A stretch of 64,000 bases of DNA, from contig OW121848.1 in the NCBI GenBank assembly GCA_933228895.1, forward strand, positions 132,884,615-132,948,614, given 5' to 3'. Below the pieces are notes generated by a model. It had not been told where the DNA came from and ran no database searches. It saw only the letters and a program-made list of their open reading frames with translations. This document shows, one piece after another, positions 58,187 through 64,000 of the stretch (position 1 is the stretch's first letter; each line of letters starts with the position of its first letter). Position numbers and translations under genes: made by a program. Source of the stretch: Platycnemis pennipes. Lineage: Eukaryota; Arthropoda; Insecta; Odonata; Platycnemididae.

Positions 58187-58777
58187 GAACATTTTATACA
58201 TCAATTTCATCTATTGAGTGTCTAAAGTAGAGGTAACTTCGTTAAGAGGCTTTTGTCTGCTACGAATAACTTTCTCTCGACCATATTTTTCTTCTCTTCC
58301 GATCCCCCCCGGATGAATTCTCTTCCCGACCTCCGGTACCTTAGCATGCGAGGCAGAGTGAGAAGAACCATGCAGAGCAGATGGAGACAAATTATCAGCG
58401 GGGAGAGAATGTTGCGAATAACAAAAGCGTAACGGTCATGTGGATTGCGAAACGCCCACACCTCACCAAAACGATTATGGTCGAGGCATAAAGTGCCCTC
58501 TCCAGGGTCGTAAACACCTCATTTGTAGCCATACACTCACTCCCATCACTCCATCCGCGGCGTAAAAAGGGAATGGGGGAGATAAAAGTATCACCCATTT
58601 TGTCGACCGCAACAATGGGAGGAAGTGCGCTAACAATTGCCTCCATTCGACAGCCTGACGCGGCGGGAATCAATTTGAAGAGCACCAATTGTTGCTGCCT
58701 TGAAAGAACGCTTGGGATAGGACGGAAAAATTACTTTCTCGTTCGTGCGAAATATCGCCATATATTTTTAACCCATC
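58187..58777. other. No gene recognised
   Basis: Overlapping minus-strand frames at 58222-58688 have no recognised domain. GC-richer than the flanks. Confidence 0.4.
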
Positions 58778-58832
58778 TAGATCTACAGAGTGTCCTGCGA
58801 ACCTCCTGCAAAGGGTGTGTGGCAGGGATTGT
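58778..58832 (+). repeat. Dispersed hairpin module
   Basis: TAGATCTACAGAGTGTCCTG, CGAACCTCCTGCAAAGGGTG and TGTGGCAGGGATT. Confidence 0.65.
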
Positions 58833-59094
58833 GTCATCGCCAAAATGCGCTGCGTATATGCAGAGTACATACAGAAATGTCTATACGCAATAAAATAAAA
58901 CTGCTTTTTGTAAGGGACTCACTAGGCACATTTTGTTGAGTGACCAGAGGCTAATGCTGGGTTTAATTTAGATTGATTTTTTTAAAGTTGCTTGCATAGT
59001 AGAGACGTTATTTATAGATACTCCTAGCACACGTAATTGGCGTAGGAGAACTGTTTCTATCAATTGGTTAAAACTTTCGTGGTCCATATCTATA
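58833..59094. other. No gene recognised
   Basis: AT-rich spacer. Confidence 0.5.
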
Positions 59095-59292
59095 GTGATG
59101 TAGTTTTTTCGGGTTGCTCCGCGATGTCCAAGTTGTCCAACAACGTTTCCCCTCCGCTGTTGGAGGCCTCTTCAGGGTAGAATTTTCTCTTCATTCTAAT
59201 CTTCATTCTACCCTGAAGAAGCCTCCAGCAGCGGAGGGGGAATGTAGGTGGGCAACTACGACATCGCGGAGCAACCCGAAAAAACCACATCA
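59095..59292. repeat. Palindrome carrying two inverted hammerhead-like motifs (best-preserved box)
   Basis: Arms of about 85-90 bp: GATGTAGTTTTTTCGGGTTG, CTCCGCGATGTCC and CTCCGCTGTTGGAGGCCTCT, TCAGGGTAGAA on the left, and their inverse on the right. The minus strand of the left arm reads CTGAAGA (59169-59175, exact CUGANGA), CCTCC/GGAGG stem (59162-59166 with 59151-59155), then GAAAC (59145-59149). The base before GAAA is G where the pairing with the base after the box is weak. The right arm has CTGAAGAAGCCTCC, then GGAGGGGGAAT, with GAAA decayed to GGAAT. Same arrangement as at 22921 and 24381. Confidence 0.78.
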
Positions 59293-60177
59293 ACTTTTTT
59301 ATCGTTACACTTATTACACTTACACTTAGGCTACCTATATTGTATTGCATTCGATATTTACCCCTAATCAGGTCCTTTATTAGTGAGGGAGAGGAGACAA
59401 TTGACCTCTATTCTTATAGCAATCCATCCTTTCAATATATTATTTTTTCATCATCTTATCGATTGTAAAGTGCGCGTGTTTTTCAAATATTTTTATTCAA
59501 TGCACTACAGATACAGGTACGCTTAAAATTTACTGAACATATACTACCAAGTGAATGATAATCTACGGTTTGGCAACGATTGACTCGTGCATATATCACT
59601 ATCAACTGCATTTAGTAGCTTAGTTACACTAACATCATTTAAAGAACAACCTTTTTCAAATCTCGAGTTGACCTAGGTCAGACTTAGTGTTGGCCTGGGT
59701 GGATAAATCCTCTTTTTACCAGTAATGTCGCCGGTTGTTTGAGAATGTTGCTCAAGCGATATAAGGTAAAGTACCAAAAGACGTAAACAGCGATTTTATT
59801 GCCACTCCATAAACCAAGGCTATATTCTCGAGAACACATTCCGTTTCAATACCCACACCTGCATATTTTTGAAGTATTCTAAACGAGGTCTGTGAGGGCA
59901 TAAATCCCCTCAGTAAAGAAGAAAAACGTGTGCGATTCAAGACAAAAAATACTCCAATGGCCGTTTGAATACAGCCACTGGAGTATTCTTAACCTTACAT
60001 ATCAGAGATCATAGAGCTCAACCATCCCCGTTTTTATGTGCAATTCAATATTTTTAAACGATTTCAAATCGACGGTTTGATAGTTCAGCTATTCCTTTAA
60101 TAAGTATGAGAAGATGACGAGGCACCAAATGCATTTTAAACCTCATCTGTTGATTTGAGTGATCGTTTGACCCTCCT
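59293..60177. other. No gene recognised; one hairpin
   Basis: AT-rich. Contains the hairpin AATACTCCAATGGC / GCCACTGGAGTATT at 59948-59987 (14-bp arms with one mismatch, 12-base loop), role unknown. Confidence 0.45.
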
Positions 60178-60179
60178 TA

Positions 60180-60475
60180 CACTGTAAAAAGTAGATCTGA
60201 TTTTAAGGTACAAAAGCGATCTGAATTTCAGATGCAACAATTTTAAGACAGGGTATGTTGAATTTCAGCAGTAATATCTTGTCTAAAAATAAGGCAGGTG
60301 AACGACTGAAAATCAGACCATCCAGAATCCTGCTTCCTCTGCTTCCTGCTTAACTGCTCCTGTACCAACCATCCATGTTCCTGCCTCGTCCGCACCTTGA
60401 ATCCGTGTTCCTGCCTTAAACCAGACAGCGCTTAAATTCAGATCGCACTGAAAATCAGATCAACTTTTTACAGTG
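60180..60475. mobile_element. MITE, 296 bp, with TA flanks (Tc1/mariner-like)
   Basis: The ends read CACTGTAAAAAGTAGATCTG then ATTTT, and inverted CACTGTAAAAAGTTGATCTG then ATTTT. Direct TA dinucleotides lie outside both ends (60178-60179, 60476-60477). Terminal repeats with a TA duplication are typical of Tc1/mariner-derived MITEs (inferred). The inside repeats GATCTGAATTTMAG and a C-rich part with CCTGC-type words (TTCCTGCC and relatives) several times. No coding part. Confidence 0.85.
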
Positions 60476-60906
60476 TACAGCTCAAGGTGATATTAAAAGT
60501 GATAGTCACTCTGTAAGCAGTCGGGATTCGTGTGAGTTTTGGAATTCATTGAGTGATAAATAAACACGTGACCGCATTTATAAAAGTATTCATGTGATGA
60601 CAGAAAGACTTGGATGATGGGATGAACTGTTTCTGATTTTATTCACGGGTATTAAATATTTTGAGGGGATCTTAAAACATTTGTAACGCTATCTAACGAG
60701 AAATGACTTGTGCACGGATAAAATTTTATGAATACGCTAGACTTGCTTAGCGGAAAATAATTCCTCTCTCACCAAAAGCACAGTAAAAAAAATTAACGGT
60801 TACTTATCCGGGGCAGTGAACGGTTGACATAGGATAAAGTCAAAGCTTACAAATATCCATGAATTTTCCAGTAAATTTTGTCGATCACATGTCGGTGGTA
60901 GTCTTA

Positions 60907-61139
60907 AGGCCACTTTACACGACACAATTTTTTGTACAATTTCTTGTACAAACACGTGTATAAACCGAACAAAATTTTGTGTTTGTCTGAATGGAATTAG
61001 AACGGGTTCTATTTCCCGTTCAGTCATTCAGACAATCGCGCAAGCGTTCGTACAATTTGCCACTTTACACGGTACAATTTCCTCATACAAGAGTTTGTAC
61101 AAGAAATTGTACAAAAAATTGTATCGTCTAAAGCGGCTT
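60907..61139. mobile_element. MITE with long terminal inverted repeats, possible TTA duplication
   Basis: Left end AGGCCACTTTACACGACACA, ATTTTTTGTACAATTTCTTG; the right end is the inverse, GTACAAGAAATTGTACAAAA, with CGTCTAAAGCGGCTT. TTA lies next to both ends (60904-60906, 61140-61142). A 3-bp TTA duplication fits PIF/Harbinger-type MITEs (inferred). A second copy of the left terminal word (CCACTTTACACGGTACAATT) lies inside at 61060, so the element contains a nested partial repeat. Confidence 0.7.
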
Positions 61140-61269
61140 TTAGGAATTATTTTGAACCCAGAAAATGGAAGTTTTAAAAAGAGATTTTAACCATTGAGGT
61201 AATTATAGAGATGAAAATGAAGAAGAAAAATGATTGATATTTGTTGAGCTCGTGGATTTGGTGGTTGGT
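61140..61269. other. Short spacer, no feature
   Basis: AT-rich; nothing recognised. Confidence 0.5.
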
Positions 61270-61530
61270 GGTTTTGACAACGTGGATTAGAATTCAATTT
61301 TCAGGATTCGGAAGGAAATTATAGCATCGCACAGGGACCGAAAATTACCCAGAGTTTGTATATGAAAACCCGGTGACAATTATTAGATCAGGACCCAACA
61401 ATTTAGAAAAAAGAGTAAAGAAATGAGCCAGACATGGCCTTGCACTAACTCCCGTACTTTTCAACGCTTTCAAAGGCTTCAGGGGTGAATATCCCCAGGG
61501 AGAAAATTAGCATGCTGCTTGGAGTGGAAT
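61270..61530 (+). pseudogene. LINE-A reverse transcriptase core fragment
   Basis: Reads FDNVD, then KPGDN, IRTQQFRKKSKEMSQTWPCT, FQRFQRLQG and SPGRKLACC across frames. KPG..IRTQQ..K.KEMS and the following GEKIS-like word match the copy at 53255, where KPGGCIKIRTQQYRSKHKEM is read. It is truncated at both ends. Confidence 0.72.
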
Positions 61531-62011
61531 CTTCAAGCCTTCACTCAGGTGGAACTTGAGAACTAAATGTATTATAATAACTTAAATGATATTATGGATA
61601 AAAGAAACTTAATATATTATGAAGGTCTAAACATGCAGCTGTTAGAGTGCTCAAGAAAATCCGAGGCATATCTAGGGTTGGGTATTAACGTATGATTCCC
61701 TTACCCATGAGTTAAGGCGTAGTTTCTATTGCTCAGGCGACCTTTGCCACAACTATGCATCTTATATCCTGTTCAGGAAGTGTTAACTCAGCACCTTGAC
61801 GTAGTTCTGTTGGAATATTACTAACTTTCGTCACGTTGACTCATTGAATATGCTAGTGAATTCAAGTCGCCACACTTCTCTCATTCTGTGAGCGGTCTGA
61901 TGCATGCGGATAATTTGTTTTGATCACCCCGATGGAATAGCCGAAAAAAAGGCTTCACGCGAGAGGAAAACGTCCCTAAAGAAAAGAAATAAAAATATTC
62001 GTTCTACTCAC
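61531..62011. other. No gene recognised
   Basis: AT-rich, no feature up to the splice-donor-like site at 62011. Confidence 0.45.
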
Positions 62012-62275
62012 CGGCAGACGCCGAATTTGACGGCGGATGCAAAGATTTCTTGTGCTTCGCCTTGCTTCGAGAGTACAGGCTCCCTATCTTGCTCTGACCG
62101 CAACCCATTTCTCTGTCATTGGATGACTTCTTGGAACGGGGAGTAAAGAGAGGGGATTAGGGTTAGGAAGACAAGGAAGAAAAAGGGACCACAGATTTCT
62201 TCTTCCACTCGCTCTACACCCTTCCCCCGAAGGGGTCTCCCGAACAAAAAAAACAGATGACTGACGAGGAACGTG
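62012..62275 (-). other. Candidate first exon of a minus-strand gene (weak)
   Basis: Read on the minus strand, the lower end shows CTGCCG then GTGAGT (62006-62011), a strong 5' splice donor. About 260 bp upstream on that strand lies a TATA-like GGATATAAG and, 75 bp further, a CCAAT box. A 72-codon frame (62084-62302) with no recognised domain lies inside, ending before the donor, so the exon would be mainly untranslated or the start lies elsewhere. No other exon was identified. Confidence 0.2.
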
Positions 62276-62299
62276 CACACTCTTCAGACAGAAATGAAG

Positions 62300-62382
62300 C
62301 ACTTATATCCACGCCAGAGCACAGACGCTACAGATGACACAAAGAGCATAAGCTCCGAATGAAGGAACACTTCCTATTGGCT
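62300..62382 (-). promoter_or_regulatory. Candidate minus-strand core promoter: CCAAT and TATA-like box
   Basis: Minus-strand CCAAT is at 62376-62380 (in TTAGCCAATAGGAAG) and TATAAG at 62302-62307 (in GGATATAAGTGC), a natural spacing for a polymerase II promoter. A start of transcription would then fall near 62275. No Inr or downstream element stands out. Judged together with the donor at 62011. Confidence 0.22.
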
Positions 62383-63044
62383 AACACACACGCGCGTCGA
62401 ACAAGAAAAAAACCGAATCTCGTTGTTTTTTCTAGACGAAACTTCGCAGAAGTGGCAGGTGATAATCCAAAAAGAGGGAGTTAATGGATCACTTCACAAT
62501 TTTTGTTGCTTGCTCGACGGAAAAACAAAACTAGAAAATCCTCAAGGGGTAACAATTCCTTGTTCCGGTTGTAGGAGCAGAACAGATCACTTCTTCATCA
62601 AGGTGGGGGTATTTTAAGCAGCGGGAAAAACGCTCGTTGTCCTCTTCATGAACGAGACAGGTCGCTCGGGTGAAGGACAGACGGCTGAGATGAAGAAATA
62701 TCTGAAAAGAAGAATGTATAAATGAATCAAATGGCATAGGATTTGACAGACAATTACAATAAATGGTAAATAATCTCCGATTGAATATGGATCCGAAGTC
62801 GCACTCCGTTTAGCATATTGATCTTCTAAGCGTCAATTGATTCATGCACTAAACTTCACCAATGGGTGCTGTATTGCACCCCACAAACGAGGACAAATTT
62901 AGGACCACCCAACGCTCGGTGCGGCTAAAATGGTGTCGCCATCGAGAGAATGTTTTAGTTGGATACGTGTACCGCAAAGAAGGACGCTGAGAAAGAAATA
63001 CTCGAGAGTGCCGACGGATATCCAGAGCAAATATCCTAAATTTA
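62383..63044. other. No gene recognised
   Basis: No feature recognised; short unrelated frames on both strands. Confidence 0.45.
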
Positions 63045-63120
63045 CATCGGAATGTACTTTAAACCCAGCAAGGCACATAAAAGGTGTGTGGCAGGGGGTG
63101 AGCCATTACCAGGCAATCAC
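63045..63120 (+). repeat. Dispersed hairpin module
   Basis: AACCCAGCAAGGCACATAAA, AGGTGTGTGGCAGGGGGTGA and GCCATTACCAGGCAATCACC. The head CTACATCTACAT is decayed, but the hairpin half and the flank agree with the copies at 8713 and 54475. Confidence 0.55.
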
Positions 63121-64000
63121 CGTTGTAAATGAAATGGGTACATACATTCGCCATAACTATATTAAATATACCATTTTACTAGTATACTTCCTTGTTAAAA
63201 CCTCCTGGCCTAACTGATCACTGCCGTGACTATAGAGTTGAATCGTTTTCAGGCATTGAGTTCACGGATACCGTAACGGTTCATCCTCACCAAGAGAATA
63301 CCTTAAACCGTCGTTCATTTTCAAATTGTTACACATTTAACAGCGCGAGAGAGGACTTAATTTTTGTCACATCAAACTTTTCATCTGTTTAACGGTGACA
63401 TTACCAGAATTCCCCCTCAATACGGCTTTACTTGAGGTTATTTTTCATCAACAGACCTCGAGAAAACATTTCATTAAAGTCATCAGAAGTTCTTGCAGGA
63501 GCAAAACGAATTCAGCTGCAAAGAAACGGAGCAGCCAACGACGGTAAATCGTGTCAGTGCGATAGGTACCTGAAAATTCACACCTCCCAAAACCTAAGGA
63601 TTGTCCATACACATTGCTATAAAAAAAAAGTGTGAACACTATAGGACCACCAGTACTTCACATTCTTCGAACTTCGAGCAGGGGCTTGACGCTGATTCAA
63701 GGTTACAATTAGTTTCCTGATATTGGCATAACACTACCTCTCCCCCAGGATTAGACATATTATGAACAAATGCATTGCATATAACCAGGTAGGGATCCCC
63801 GTTTAGTAAACAATTTTTTGAGAACAATACCTGAGACAATCAATATGAATTTTTTTCAAAAGAGCAAAATTTTTACCAAACATCGGTATATTTTATTCAA
63901 ATTTTCATGATTTGGAGCAGCAAACTATATTTTGCAATAAGATTCACTGTAGTACTTACTCCTTTTCTTCCTATGCCTGTTGTTTATTAGGTTCAGTAAA
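63121..64000. other. No gene recognised
   Basis: AT-rich sequence with short overlapping frames; no family recognised. Confidence 0.45.

Noticed and set aside
59948..59987. Bacterial-type terminator hairpin
   Set aside because: Good hairpin but no gene ends there, no prokaryotic context, and a long loop.

Overview
This window looks like repeat-rich, AT-rich intergenic or intronic DNA from an arthropod, most likely an insect with a large genome. I found no bacterial gene organisation, no operons, no rRNA and no intact host protein-coding gene. Almost everything recognisable is the remains of eukaryotic transposable elements. The arthropod call rests on the mix of elements: non-LTR retrotransposon C-termini of a type common in arthropod genomes, a piggyBac-family DNA transposon, tRNA-derived SINEs, and Penelope-like termini with hammerhead-type motifs. 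The species cannot be fixed from the sequence.

Layout. 1-10.6 kb: two 3' ends of one non-LTR family (LINE-A, minus strand), an inverted tRNA-derived SINE (SINE-B), a possible hAT-like small element with a 133-bp tandem duplication, and several copies of a short dispersed module that starts with CTACATCTACAT and can fold into a hairpin. 10.67-13.52 kb: a DNA transposon with inverted arms of about 645 bp and a broken N-terminal transposase exon that stops where the right arm begins, so it is an internal-deletion derivative. 13.5-30 kb: mostly unannotated DNA with palindromes carrying hammerhead-like motifs (22.9 kb, 24.4 kb), another LINE-A tail, a mariner-like fragment, a SINE-A copy and a Jockey-type LINE tail. 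30.5-33.8 kb: two SINE-A copies with clear target-site duplications flank a GC-rich block holding an 83-bp tandem repeat and a palindrome of about 400 bp. 36.7-39.5 kb: a terminal-inverted-repeat element with a 5-bp flanking duplication and a 390-bp internal direct repeat. 43.4-45.9 kb: a piggyBac-family element with TTAA at both ends and a decayed transposase. 46-64 kb: more LINE-A pieces (48.1, 53.3, 61.3 kb), SINE fragments, a third hammerhead-bearing palindrome (59.1 kb) and two MITEs (60.2 and 60.9 kb).

How the parts work together. The non-autonomous elements (SINEs, MITEs, deleted transposons) would have depended on autonomous relatives elsewhere; none of the copies here encodes an intact enzyme. 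The only host-gene hint I would follow up is a minus-strand CCAAT/TATA-like promoter with a good splice donor near 62.0-62.4 kb, plus a CRE/CCAAT cluster near 7.3-7.5 kb. All family names come from reading the translations and termini by eye; no database search was run.
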